NCBI GenBank assembly: GCA_022592435.1
Contig: JABYQS010000003.1
Location: 558,001 to 622,000 of the forward strand
DNA length: 64,000 bases
Source of the DNA: Cerioporus squamosus
Taxonomy: Eukaryota; Basidiomycota; Agaricomycetes; Polyporales; Polyporaceae
Direction: 5' to 3'
This document shows, one piece after another, positions 11,684 through 23,433 of this stretch. Positions within the stretch are counted from its first letter, which is position 1. Each line of letters starts with the position of its first letter. The notes beneath the pieces are model-generated. The model did no database searches and was not told the origin of the DNA. It saw nothing but the letters and a program-made list of their open reading frames with translations. A program made the translations under genes and the position numbers.

Positions 11684-12875
11684 GGTGGAATCCCGGCTTG
11701 TAGGCTGTAGCCTGTGGCTAGTTTAAGTGGCGAGGCCGGAGAGGAGGAAGCGCCGACCGCGACGCGTCTGTGGCTGCGACCGCGCGGGGCAAACAGAGTC
11801 AAAGCAAGTTCAAGCTCCGCCGGGCGCAGAGTATATATGCCAGCAAATTTGTTCTGTGTCTCCCCAGTGTCCAGCCAACTCCCGAAGCGTCAGCGCACTC
11901 GGTGCGTACCGACGTTCACTCGTCTCATGGCGTTGTTCACAGTTGGCGGAGCGAGGCGTCCTCCGGGATGCTCACAAGATCGAGCGGCGCTGCCCTGCTC
12001 CCTCTCGCTACGGCTGAGTCCTCCTCCCTCGCGGGGGGTTGTTGATTCGCTGGAGAGGTTGACGTAGGGCGTGTCGCGGCGTTATATTCCTGTACTTTCC
12101 GTACACCCTTGTCTCCGGACAAGGTGCCACTATGTGGCCGTGACGGTTTGGTGAAACCATAACGCATACATCCTCTCTACTTACTCCTGTACTCTTTCCG
12201 TCGTAGATGCAATCCATATGTTGATTATTCGAATCCTGCTGCGTTGGTTCAGAGTGGCTTTCTTTTCGCAGCGTCAGCGAACAATGCGGAATAGGCTCCA
12301 AGCTCGGAGTAACAGATATCGTCGAGGAGAACTTGGGAGGAACGGCAAGGTAAGAATCTAGCTCAACCGTTCCACATCCATTGTCCACTTGTTCGTCCTA
12401 TTCTGACAGTTCCTGCCGTCGTCTTGGAACACGTTCGCCGGCGCATGATGCATGAGACCGTGGTGCTGTGACATGTAGCGGTGCATCTCAATATGTGGGT
12501 TCGTCGCAGCCACCATCACGAGTTTGAGACTGCTCACTGGAGCCTCCAGACTTCAACCAGCCCAGGGAATCTGGCGGAATAGCATCCTCTTGGACCGCAT
12601 TCCATGAAGATCATGCCCACCACGTACTGCCCTGGGCCCTTGGTCTCCGTGATGCGTACTGCGCAGTGATGCTGCATCAGTGGTGCTAATTTATCTCGAC
12701 GATGTCCCACTGCCCAGCCACCTACTTCGATAGACGTTATCGGCGGTTGTCTCAGGTTGTATGCATTCAGCACTGCCATGGCAAAGCCAAGTATGTGCCC
12801 CAGCCCCTACAAAGCGACGAGCCATAAGTATAGCTCAGCTCCAAGGACGCGGCCCCTCGAGAAACATCGTTCACC
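11684..12875. other. intergenic region upstream of SPC19 and the first DUF6533 gene
   Basis: These 1.19 kb separate two divergent genes. The part next to SPC19 is GC-rich and contains a TATATAT stretch near 11830. An 81-codon open frame on the minus strand (12534-12779) encodes a segment with GQYVVGMIFMECGPRGCY that looks somewhat protein-like, but I could not extend it or name a family. A small unrecognised gene is possible. Confidence 0.4.
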
Positions 12876-14558
12876 ATGTCAGGTTCCGAAATCATCGCAG
12901 TTCTTGATTCCGCGTGAGTCATTCCGTCCGTCGTGTAGTCACATTTTCTCTGACCAGCGCGAGTCGCAGTCAAGTCGGCGGGTACTTCGCGGCTGCCTCT
13001 GCAGGTCAATATGCTCCTTGTTCTAATGGCGTGCCCTTCTCTGATGAATTACCCCAAATTTCCCCCACCAGGTCTCTTCGCCTACGAATACGCGATCACC
13101 TTTGGCCATGAAGTCGAACTTTTCTGGAAACGCAAGATTACAGTATCGTCGATGCTCTTTCTCGTCAACCGCTATATTCCGCTAGTAGTTAACATGATCT
13201 ATGCACCGTGGCCCTCGTATCCTACAACATATTATGTGAGTGATATCGAGCTCCTCTGGCTCTCTGCCTGCGTCACCCTAAAGTCTCGCTTCCAGGGGTA
13301 GGCTCCGTGGTAGATTCACGTCTAGTCAGCTAGAAGCTGACGGTCTTGGGCAGCTGCGCCGCTGTTGTGTACACCGGAGAGATCTTGGAGATCTTTCAGT
13401 ATCTTCCGTGGGCTGGTGCGCGGTCTTTCCTCGTGGATACTGGACTCAACTCTGAACATGCGCAGTTTTCTCTGCCTTACGAGCTTACGCGCTCACGTCG
13501 GGCACACGACCCTTAGCGGGCATCGTTTTCTTCCTCGCCCTCGCTCCCGTAGTGGTCAACTACGTACGTCGTCATGATTCACTTCCCCTTTGATGATGAG
13601 AAACCCCCTGACTCATCACGCAGGTAACTCTCGGGTATGCAACTCCTGTCGTCGATCCCTTCTTCGGATGCTCGGCAAGTGTCAGTCTGTCCGATGCCAC
13701 CCAACAAAAGTAAGTTTCCTCCGCTTAAGTCGTAGTTGGCCGGCTCTTTGATTGCTCCTTCTCAGTTGTACGCTCTACGTTTGGCCGTCGATGACGTGAA
13801 CACTGATGACGCTCGTGGCAGTCACTATTATCTCTAGGGTTTGCCTCATCACTTCGGATTTGGTACTCATGGGTATCACCTGGTTCGCAACATACAAGAC
13901 CAGCCGAGAGATCAAGGCTCTCAATCAGGTCGCCTCTTTGTCAAGCGTGCTTTTTCGCGATGGTCCGTGGCTTCCTTGGCTCATCTCGCCCCGCGCCGCG
14001 TTGACGATGCTGAACCTTCAGGCATGGTATACTTCGTGTACGTTCTGGGAGGGAATGTTTCAGGGCTACGCACGCTAATCGGGATATAGCGTTCTGGCCA
14101 TCATGAACGTTCTGCATCTCAGCTTTTCCTTACTGTCGGTAGGTGTCTCGCCGCGATTGATGATGGTACCGCAGGCGCTAATTCGTTGAACAGATACTCA
14201 ACCAGAACGCCTCCCCAAATGCGAGCTACATTACCATTCTCACGGAGCCGTGAGTCCTCCCCTCGGACCACAGATCACGCTGCTCACTCAACCTATCTCG
14301 TCTAGGATAACGGCCATCCTGATCTCAAGATTCCTCCTTGACCTCCAAGAAGCTAACGCGAAGTCCATGCACCAAGACTCTTTTGGCTCGATCGGCACAC
14401 TGGACTTCAACGGGATGATCAGTTCCGTGTCCTCCCACCCGCCGACCCCTGGCGAGGTTTCCGAGCTTTCACACAACTACGACACCAGGTCTGCGTGCGG
14501 CTCGGATGCGCAGACTCATCTCAGTTCGAGTTCCGTACAGGTGCCTAGTCCAGTATAG
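12876..14558 (+). CDS. DUF6533-domain membrane protein, copy 1
   Basis: The start is ATG 12876 (context CACCATG; MSGSEIIAVLDSA then an intron). The next exons give SRSQVGGYFAAASAGLF and the DUF6533 core YEYAITFGHEVELFWKRK, followed by VSSMLFLVNRYIPLVV. Further helices are VYTGEILEIFQYLPWA, PLAGIVFFLALAPVVVNYVT, TSDLVLMGITWFATYKTSRE and VLAIMNVLHLSFSLLS. After ITAILISRFLLDLQEAN comes a cytosolic tail rich in serine and proline ending SSSSVQVPSPV. About nine short introns. DUF6533 proteins are Agaricomycete seven-helix-like membrane proteins of unknown function. A closely similar paralogue follows on the same strand, so the pair arose by tandem duplication. No lesions seen. Confidence 0.85.
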
Positions 14559-15324
14559 ACGTGAAGGGATGAATGAGAGGACGTGGCGCTGGCGACGACG
14601 TAATGTGTAAGATATGCAGTGAACAAGTACTTGACTACCCAATCTCTCCGCTCGCTGCTGAGGGACCATGACAAGCCTCGAAGTTCGACGCGCCAGCCTC
14701 ATGAAAGCATAGTCGCCATCCTTGCTGATGGGTGCGGCAAGTCGGTGAGTCCGCACTCGAGTCCATGCCTGGTACCTTCGTCTTGACACGCCGGGACGCT
14801 CTCTGTCGCTGTGTACAATAGACATGCCAACGAATATGCAATTATACGGCAACCCCGCGTTGGGGCCATGCGAGCTCAGGCCTTCGCCCCGCAATCATCT
14901 TGTGGACGCTTCACAGCCACCTTGTATCAGGCAGGCGCGTTCTTGCCAAGGGCTATACGAACCAACTTCCCAATACATCCCCAACAATCGCGTATGTTCA
15001 GTTCCTCGGGCATCTGCCCGCCCGCTGTCGATACCGAGATAGGTGCGGTACGGTCGCCGCCACAATCCCGGCCCACATTCCTCTCGTCATTCAATGGTAG
15101 CGCCGCGCAACCCGCCTTTTGGGGTGGTCCATGGCAGCGGAATGTCATACATCCAAGGTGAACTGCAGCATGAGATGCATTGGACATTGACCTTGGCCAT
15201 CATCAACCGAAGACTCTTCCGGTGTGAAACTGATGTGGTCAGGCCGTGTCCTCGCAATACTTAACCGGACGCTTCAGAGGACCAACCCAACACCATTCAC
15301 CCCCTCGACAAACAGGAGAAGACG
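14559..15324. other. spacer between the two DUF6533 paralogues
   Basis: These 766 bases contain overlapping long frames on both strands, for example 14469-14894 on the minus strand, that overlap the end of copy 1 and carry no motif. I regard the stretch as 3' UTR plus promoter. Confidence 0.4.
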
Positions 15325-16982
15325 ATGGCGGACTCGGAACTTGTTCAAGTAATCGCAATCTACCAATCCGGGTGAGCGGGCAACCCACTGTCAGCCTCTC
15401 GTTTCTGACATACTTACTCGCTCTAGCCTGATCGGAAATTACTTCGCAACGGGTGCCACAGGTGGGTCATGTTGAACTACACCCTCGATCGTCTCTAGAC
15501 TGACATGGATCATTATACTAGCTTTGTTTGCATTTGAATGGATGCTTACCTTCGATCGCGAGGTGGATCTGTTCTGGCGGCGCAAGTTCACGGTGTCTTC
15601 GATCCTGTTCCTCATCAACCGCTATGTCCCATTCATCGTCGTCCTGATCTTCACACCGTGGCAGAATGCGCCCACCACAAATGCAGTGGGTCCTTGAGTT
15701 GCTCATACATGACTTCCCACCGGACTGACACCCAGACTTGCATTTCAGGGGTACATACTTGTGATGTTTGTAGTCTGGCTGTGAACTACTGACGATCCCC
15801 TTCGCTAGATGCGCGGCCAGGTACTATGGCGGGGAGGCTCTGGAAATCTTTCAATATGTCCCGTGGGCTGGTGCGTGGTTAGCATCCCGAGCCTGCCCAC
15901 GATAAGCTGACGATGTGCAGTATTCTCTGCTCTGAGAGCTTACGTGCTCAGCTCGAAGGCGCTGCCTGTAGCAGCTCTTGTCTTCCTCCTGTCACTCGCG
16001 CCTATCGCGGTCAACTATGTGCGTCCACCACCTTCGCGGGTAGTCCGAGTCATCCCTAACCTTCTCGAGATTTTTGGCAGACCTCGATGGCTTATGCAAC
16101 TGCCACTATTGATCCTGTCTTCGGATGTGAGGTTACATTGCACTTGAATTATGCGGTCTACTGGGAAATCTGCACGTATACATCAATATCCACTGGACGA
16201 AGCAGGCGGATGCTGATCACACGGCTCCCCCCAGTTCCCATAGTCTCCCGGGTTCCCCTCCTAGTCTCTGACTTGCTGGTGCTCTCCATCACCTGTTATG
16301 CGACATACAGGACTAGCAAAGAGCTCAAGGCCCTCAACCAGACGACATCTCTGTCTAGCATCTTGTTTCGAGACGGTTCGTTACCTATCGATTTTTGCTT
16401 GCCAAGATCCACACTCATGCCTCTGACATACTCTCCTCAGGTGTCCTATACTTCACGTGAGTCCCAGTGCCGATTCGAGCAGCGCACCTCCACTGATGCC
16501 TTGATAGGGTGCTCACTATGCTGAACGTTCTACACCTCAGTTTCTCATTGCTATCGGTAAGGTCATGTAGCCTTCCTCCCTGGAGCGAGTTCACATTTAT
16601 ATCTCCTGTAGGTTCTTGATGGAAACGCCTACACATCGAGCAATGCAAGCGACTTGACCATCTTAGCGGAGCCGTATGTCTTTGCGTCCCCGTCATGTGT
16701 CCGTGCAGTGCTGATATCCCTGAACTCAACCGACATCCATATAGAGTCACGGCCATACTGATATCGCGATTCCTCATCGATCTGCAAGAAGCCAACATCC
16801 AGTCTATGCACCAGGACTCCCTCGCCTCGGTCGGCTCGCTGAACTTTAACGCAGTAGTCGGTTCGGCCAGCTTCCACATGTCCATGGGCCCAGTGGAGGG
16901 CCCCGAGATTGAAAGCCGTGAACGCGTGGATGCGGTCGAGGTTGATGAAGGCGCACAGATCGTCGAGGTTGCGAGGTCCTAG
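15325..16982 (+). CDS. DUF6533-domain membrane protein, copy 2
   Basis: The start is ATG 15325 (MADSELVQVIAIYQSG, intron, LIGNYFATGATALFAFEWML). The DUF6533 core follows as TFDREVDLFWRRKFTVSSIL and FLINRYVPFIVVLIFTPWQ. Later exons include YYGGEALEIFQYVPWA, LPVAALVFLLSLAPIAVNY, VSDLLVLSITCYATYRTSKE, LKALNQTTSLSSILFRDG and ITEP-like AILISRFLIDLQEANIQSMH. The tail is acidic and ends QIVEVARS before the stop at 16980-16982. Residue pattern and exon borders parallel copy 1 almost exon by exon, including the shared SISRFL.DLQEAN..SMHQDS stretch, which marks a tandem duplication. The tails differ most: copy 2 lacks the serine-rich end of copy 1. Function unknown. Confidence 0.85.
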
Positions 16983-17317
16983 TGGGACGTAGAAACCCCG
17001 AATGAAGTGCAATCAGTCACCTCAGTTCGCCCTCTATCAGGTCGTAGAACGGCGTCGATCAGCTCTCTGTACCCTTGCCTAGCCTGCTCCAGCCAGTCCG
17101 TTCCAGCAGAAGTGCCCGACAGCGCAGAATGTGAGGCCTGGGGCGGCTCGGCAGCGGATGCGACCGACGTCTACGTAGATCCAGATATCACCGAACTGAC
17201 AGCTGGGTTGTGGAAGACCCAGCAGTAATGTTTCCCGTGAAATAAATGGAAATAAGTACACAAATACTCCAACATCCATCCTCTAGGCTCAAGCCATCCA
17301 TCAAAACTTCCGTTCCA
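16983..17317. other. short convergent spacer
   Basis: These 335 bases between the stop codons of DUF6533 copy 2 and KEX1 should hold both 3' UTRs. Nothing else is seen. Confidence 0.4.
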
Positions 17318-19806
17318 CTATGACCGCGGTCTTGGACTGCGCTCGTCGTCGTCGTCATCGTCGCCCACGTCAAAGATCGCCTCCTCCTCTTCCTGCCGGA
17401 ACGACCCGGCGCGCTCCTTGCCTTTACGCGAGCGGAACCCGTCGCCGTCCCCATTGGACTCGTCGGCCATGGAGGAGTTGAGCGGGATGTGCTCTTCCCG
17501 CGTTGACAACGAGAGGCCGCGCGTCCTCTTCCCTCGCGAACGCCACCAGAGGAAGCCAACCACGACGAGGGCGATGAGGACGAGCACGAGTGCTGCAGAG
17601 CCGGCGTTATAGTACGCTGGGTTTGGGAGATCATGTTAGCATGGGCAGCAGCAGACGCAGGATGAGTGAGGGGTGCAGGGCCACGGACCTTCCCACATCG
17701 CCTTGTCCTGCTCTGGTGTCTTGGTTGATACTGGACTGGGCGTTGCCGCCTCGTCGAGTATTGCGGGCAGAGGCTTCGAGTCGTCACCGACAGAGCTCGG
17801 GATGCGCGCAGAGCCATCGGTAATCGCAGTGAAGTTGACGCCCAAAAACCGAAGGATCATGTCGTGTACGACGTGTGGTGCATCGTAGCCGACCATGTGG
17901 GAGGCATTGAAGATCTGGCGAAGACGTGAGCACGACTGAATACATAATTAGGATGTTCGGTGCGCTCACCTTCACGTAGGTGAGGTTACGGGAGGCGACC
18001 CAGGTGCCCGCGGGGTTGCCGCCGACAGTCCAAGACTGCGTTTGGACTTTCTGTATGCGCATACACGAACCAGATCAGCCATTGCTTACAGAAGCGTCGA
18101 GCCGAAAGGTGCTCACCCCAAGCCCGGTCTCGCCACTCCAAGTCATGGCCTGGATCATGCTCTCAACGCCGACATAGTTGCAGATTAGGTCCTGGTCTCC
18201 GACAAACAGCATGACGGGGATCCTTTCCAACACGCGCGGGAGGACGGTGATTGACGAGTTGGACGCGCGTGTTGTGAACTCGCTGTGTACGCGGCTCTTG
18301 CACTCTACCCACTTGCCGGGGACTTGGTCTGCGTGGATAGCACTGACTACATCTCTCCGCTATCGACGAGAGCTGTTTAGTTCTGACACGCATGTAAGAC
18401 AGGCATGTCAACACGCACAGCGAGGTACTTGTAAACAGAATCGAGATCTGGTGGCCAGTTCATGCCGCACTGGGGAGACGTATCCTCGAGCCGCACGTCG
18501 TAGATGTTGAGACATTTGGCCACGCCCTCCACTCTGTGATCGTCGTTCAGCCGACCAGAAGGAGAGTCTACAAGATACACAATGCTCACTTATGGTTCTT
18601 ACCGGCGATGACAGTCATCATGACGTTCTCGCAGATATCGACATGTACAGGCTCGCCGTCAATGTGCTTGAGCTGATCCATGCACTGATCGGTGGCCTCC
18701 TTCGCTTCCTTATACGTCTGTACCGCGCGTGTATCCCGTTAGTCACGATGCTAGGGATACAACCAAGCTCACCATACCGAAGAGCCCTCCTCGAGAATGC
18801 CATGCTTCAATGCATAGTCCAGGTAAGACGGGTACTGCCTTCGCGCGTCCGTCCAACCATTACCAATAGCCGCACCTTTCAGTGGGATCTTCAGGTTCGA
18901 GTTGAGGACCGCATCCGCGAAGTAGGGGATATATTGCCCCGCATAACTCTCCCCGGTGATATACGCCTGTGAGGGCGATGTTGGGACGCTGCTGAACGGG
19001 AGAAGATACCACCGCACTCACATCGACGTCCTGATATTCCGGGAAGACCTTGTAGAAATTGCGGAGGAACTCTACAAAGTGGGCGGAAGCCTAGAATAGT
19101 CATTACACGGCACCTGCGCGCGCGAACTGGACCTACTTCGGGGAGCTCATGATCGTACTTGTTCGACGGTGCGTACGAGAAACCCGTGCCGGCTGGCTGG
19201 TCAACTGGGGCAACGACGCGGATTAAGTGAGCTCCAATGCGCATTGGGCGCGCGCGGGAAGGCGATGACACGCACCAAATACTACCGTAGCATACTCCTC
19301 CCATCCGCCGACCTTGGTCTGAAGGCCGCCGTTCTCGTCTATCCGCCATGGTCCGATCTCCATCATAAGACCGTCAAAGGATGAGCATCCTGGACCGCCC
19401 TGCAAGGGTATAAGCAACGTGAGGTTGATGAGCAGAGGTTCCCCATACGCACGTTCAGCCAGAATATGATGCGCTCCTTGTCCGCCGTCCGCCGTGCTTT
19501 CACCATGAAGAAATAGAGGTGCGCAGTGACGTCTGTTGGTGACGCGACTCCGGCGTCGGGGTCGGAGGAAAGGTGTCCGCCATACATGCGAAGAGGCCGA
19601 GTATCATCTTGGTGTAGGTCCGGGAGGTGTGGGATGTAGAAGGATGCAGCGGAGGGCACTGGATGCACGAATGGGAGGCTCAGCACGGGGTTCGCGGGCA
19701 CTTATAGAAAGAACTGACCGTCTGTGGGCGCGCCATATCCATAGGGAAGATACAGTACGAGGGAAGATAGGAGGGAAAGCAGGTGTATGGGGAAGACGGA
19801 GAGCAT
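17318..19806 (-). CDS. KEX1: KEX1-type serine carboxypeptidase (pheromone-processing)
   Basis: This is a Golgi carboxypeptidase that trims basic residues from the C-terminus of secretory peptides. The start at 19806 gives a signal peptide ([20 protein letters not shown]); a 60-nt intron then joins APTD to [19 protein letters not shown]. The oxyanion region is [18 protein letters not shown] and the catalytic serine lies in [16 protein letters not shown]. The aspartate is in [17 protein letters not shown] and the histidine in [18 protein letters not shown], so the triad is complete. A single C-terminal membrane helix ([18 protein letters not shown]) precedes a cytosolic tail with an EEEEA and a DDDDDDE run. 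This layout, peptidase plus one helix plus acidic tail, separates KEX1 from soluble carboxypeptidase Y. About ten introns. Convergent with DUF6533 copy 2 and divergent from the CCDC47-like gene. Confidence 0.92.
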
Positions 19807-20560
19807 GACTGCGCGTCCACGTCCTCGCGGTCGCGCGAGGCAGCGATCGACTTCTGGAGACTACGCGGACCCGACGATGATTGAAACCGTGCCTGGCGGA
19901 CGTCGACGGCGCAGAAACTAGGGCGTCGGTAGATGGGCTCGACGGTGCCCCGGAGTTGCAGACGTCGAGGAGAGGGTGCAGTTCCAGAGGCGTACGCAGC
20001 CAGGAGCGCACTCTGTGCGACAGACACGAATTCACCATCAATATTGGCGCGTCCGGGCTGTCATAACACCCATATTTTGGCCCTGTAAGTCTTGTTATGG
20101 CATCTCTGATAGACTTGTCTGGCGAATTACCTACTTTCTGCGACTGCGCTTCTCGCGTCGTCTTCTGCGTCCGTCGCGCGACTCGAGCCTCTCATATCCC
20201 AGCCTGCGTCCGCTCTCTACACAAGCCGCACCAGCATGGACGACTCTGTCTTGTCCTCAACTGCCGAGCTCCGTCCATATCAGCTACCCCGCACACGAGC
20301 AATCAGGAGAAATAATTGGGACAATAGTTCCTCTCAGGCACAGCAGTCTTATCTCTGTTCTCAGGAGCCGCTGCACGCTGGCCGCGGCGTTTGCGTTCAC
20401 CACTCGAGCCTCTCCAGAGCCCCATACGGACGTACATAACCCGCGAGCACGCTGCTGTCCCCCGCCTTCCCTCTCCACCGTCTAACCCCTTCTAACCCCC
20501 ACCGCCTAACTCTCGGACACACCCCAGCCTCTGAGTCGCGTGCAAACACACGACCGCACG
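19807..20560. promoter_or_regulatory. divergent promoter region, KEX1 / CCDC47-like
   Basis: These 754 bases separate the two start codons. Short frames here have no motif. The 90 bases before 20561 are pyrimidine-rich (ctctccaccgtctaacccct-like), as is common upstream of highly expressed fungal genes. Confidence 0.45.
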
Positions 20561-21813
20561 ATGAAGCTCTCCGGCATCCTCTTCTCCTCTCTCCTCTGCG
20601 CCGCCTCCGTCCGCGCGCAATACTTCTCCGCAGGATGGACTCCCGGCCAAGCCCCGGCCAAGGAGCCCGAGCCTGCGCCCGCGCCCGGACCCGACAGTGG
20701 CTACACCTTCGACGCGTCGACGCAACCCGCACCTCCACCGCAGGCTGCCCCAGACCCGAGCAAGATGGGCATCGGCGACCGGATCATGTTCAACATCTTC
20801 TCGTCGCCCACCGTGCAGTGGATGGCGGGCAAGGTCGGGGTGAACATCACCGAGGCGGTCGAGCGCGGTGCCAAGTCCCCATGGGACGAGCGCATACCGC
20901 TCATCACTGACGAGAACTACGACGAGCTTATTGTGAATGAGCAACTCACGGACGAGGAGCTGAGGGACCGGGTTTGGATCCTTGTCATGTGCGTATTGTA
21001 CCCTCTTCGCGCGGTGCTTGGTCCTCGAATGAGGCGTGCGCGCACTGTGATGACTGAGAGAAGGGAGCTGACGTACTCTCGCAGTTCGGTGACGGCGTCC
21101 CAGAACAACGCCATCTCGAAGGTCGTGGACAAGGCGTTCGATGATGCGTACAACACGACTGTCGTCGCGGGAGACCTGCCAAATGTCCGCTGGGGCCGCA
21201 TTGACTACATGGCCGTGACATACCTCACGACCAAGTGGAACATTTGGACGTGAGTGCCCTCGCATATCCTTATGGTGCACATATGGTTGACTCGAGACAC
21301 AGAGGGCCCTATATTGTGATCATTACTGACCGCGGGCAGGCATTGCGCTTCTACAAGGCCTCGGGCATCCGTCTCACCCCCGAGCTCATCCGCGAGCTCC
21401 TCACGGAAGAGATCTGGCGCGACTCACAGCCGTGGAACTCCAACTTTGCGCCTGGCGGCAAGCGGTGAGTCTCTCTTTCTCTGCTACGCTATTGCTCGAC
21501 TCATCTTAGTGCTAGGGAATGGCTGCTGCACTACTATGCCCTCGGCTTGAAGAAGGTCTTCGACTTCATCAGCCGCGTGCCCCGTTTCGTCCTCATGATC
21601 GGTTCTGGGGCAGTCGCAAGCTTCGTCATGCGTCTCCTCCACAGGGCTCCGTCAGAGACTCCTGCAACTGCGCCCGCGCCAGCAGCTCCGTCTGCGGACT
21701 CGAAGTCGGAGACCGGAACGGTTGTCAGTTCTTCCAGCGTCCCCGCATCCTCTACAACTGCAACGTCGAGCCCAAGTAAAAAGGCGAAGCAGCGGAAGGC
21801 AGGAAAGAAGTGA
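20561..21813 (+). CDS. CCDC47/DUF1682-family ER membrane protein
   Basis: CCDC47 proteins are ER membrane proteins that act with the PAT complex in inserting multi-pass membrane proteins. The start is ATG 20561 with a signal peptide (MKLSGILFSSLLCAASVRAQ) and a proline-rich luminal stretch. A helix region begins GDRIMFNIFSSPTVQWMAGK, followed by NITEAVERGAKSPWDERIPL and DEELRDRVWILVM. After an intron come NNAISKVVDKAFDDAYNTT and DLPNVRWGRIDYMAVTYLT, then PYIVIITDRGQALRFYKASG, LTPELIRELLTEEIWRD and EWLLHYYALGLKKVFDFISR. The C-terminus is low complexity and basic (SKKAKQRKAGKK), as in the family. Four exons; the stop is TGA 21811-21813. Its 3' end faces MGM101 with 180 bases between stop codons. 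Confidence 0.85.
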
Positions 21814-21993
21814 TTGTCAGGGCTGTGGTAAATAATGGAGGGATGTCTATTGTGTTGGCACGAGTATCTGTTGCCCTGCGCTTGCTCTGTTGTATAGTTG
21901 ACGAATATGCTGACGTCTCACGAATGCTCTGGTATGCTGGAGCGGTGAATATTAGGTGGTAATAAGGTATGGTCTACTCTAGGATGTGGTAAG

Positions 21994-23128
21994 TCAAGTC
22001 TCCTTGTATGGGTACTCGAACGCAGGCTGGTCCTTGCGCCGCCAGAGCTTCTTTCTAGGTAGGCATGCAGGTCAACATCGAGGGAGTTCAGTGTTACAGC
22101 AGAGATACTCACTTCCTCTTCGTCCGGGTATCCTCGACAAAGACTTCGACGCAGTACTTTGCCTTGAACTCACGGATGAACCGTGGATCCCTGCAATGTA
22201 GTCCTCTCAGCCTCTCTCCAAGGAGGATGCGTGTATAACAACTCACCAGAGCTCGCTCGCGACTCCAAGATCCTTGCAACAACGCATGAGTGCATTGCTC
22301 TTACACGCCTCCGTAGCCGTCGGGATGCCGTTCGGATCGAAGTACTCTTGCTCTCCTCGCGCGATGCCAACCAGTCTATCGTACACCTTAGGCCCGTCGT
22401 GCGGTAGAGTTTGCGAATGTAGCCACACACCTGCCCAGGCACACCAGTGCGTACTCTCTGCTGACAACCTTGGGACCGACGTTCGTCTCGCTCCGCGGTG
22501 CGAGTCCCCACCCGCCGGGCCCGAACGCCTTGTTCAACACACGGCGGTACTTGATTTCAGGAAGGTAGATGAGGCCGTCTGCGCAACAAGCGTTCACCAA
22601 CCAGTCCTCAGACTAATTGACATATCACAACGCACCAGGCTTGATCTCCACGTCCAGAGGGTCGATAGGCGCGAGCAAAATCTCCGCGGCCTCCTTTGGG
22701 AACGGCTGCGTCGACAGCCCGAAGTAGCTCTTGGACCAGTCTGGGGAGGACGGGTCCATTGGCGAGCCGCTAATGCTCGCCGACTCTGCGAACTCCACAG
22801 GGGCGAACGACGCCGACGATGTCGATGGCACGGACGACTCGGCGTGCTGAAGCGCGGACGAGGAGGGCACGCTCTCCGGCTGGGAGGAGTACGCCTCGGG
22901 TGGAATGTCTATCTCGTCTGCGGTGTTGGGCAGGTCTTCGATGATGTTGGGGTTGCCCCGCCCGACGGTCGAGCTCGCCTTTGCGACGGGGGTCTTCGTA
23001 GCTGTCCTCCGGGCCGTGACGGTTGTACGAGCACCGGTAGTAGTCGTAGCATATGTCCTCGAGGACGCCACGATGGTACGTGCGGCACAAAAGCTTGGTG
23101 CGAGTCTAGCTGCGAGTCGGCTGGCCAT
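21994..23128 (-). CDS. MGM101: mitochondrial genome maintenance protein MGM101
   Basis: MGM101 is a Rad52-related single-strand annealing protein that maintains mitochondrial DNA. The chosen start at 23128 gives a mitochondrial presequence ([20 protein letters not shown]). An in-frame ATG at 23254 exists but would hide this presequence. A variable serine- and proline-rich region is followed by [20 protein letters not shown], then after an intron [40 protein letters not shown] and EYALVCLGR. The next exons are [59 protein letters not shown] and [15 protein letters not shown], with the stop at 21994. These blocks are the conserved MGM101 core. The gene is divergent from the GCP gene over 305 bases. 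Confidence 0.92.
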
Positions 23129-23433
23129 AACTGCGGTGTACGTGGATGCCCGAATCGAAGAGGACTGGGCTGCAGGTGGGAGCAGGGTGGGAGCGCAACG
23201 GACTCCAGCGTTATGGTGACGCGCTCCTCTTCGCGTGACGACGCGACGCGTCACAGTCTACGATCGGTCACACCGCGGCGGGCGTGATCCTTGTGTTCTT
23301 GAGCCACCACCGTGCCGCTGAGGGCATCTCGCCCTATCTGTTGGTAAGGAGCCCAAAGACTCTACTAAGAACCAGCTGCAGTAATACGTGGCGATACTAA
23401 TTACTTTGCAGTTCAGCCCATCACGTTCGCATT
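23129..23433. promoter_or_regulatory. bidirectional promoter, MGM101 / GCP
   Basis: Only 305 bases separate the two start codons, so the core promoters must overlap or abut. A pyrimidine stretch (attactttgcag) just upstream of 23434 could instead be a splice acceptor of a 5' UTR intron. Confidence 0.45.

Noticed and set aside
12200..12245. tRNA T-arm-like sequence (attcgaatcctgc)
   Set aside because: The flanking bases do not pair as a T-stem and no acceptor or anticodon arm could be placed.
19690..19750. Stop codon within the KEX1 signal region
   Set aside because: A 60-nt intron from the GT after ACAGACG to the AG before TGCCCTCC removes it and restores the frame (APTD/VPSAAS).
20492..21280. 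262-codon minus-strand frame over the CCDC47-like gene
   Set aside because: It is the antisense of a strong family match with signal peptide and conserved blocks, so a codon-bias shadow.
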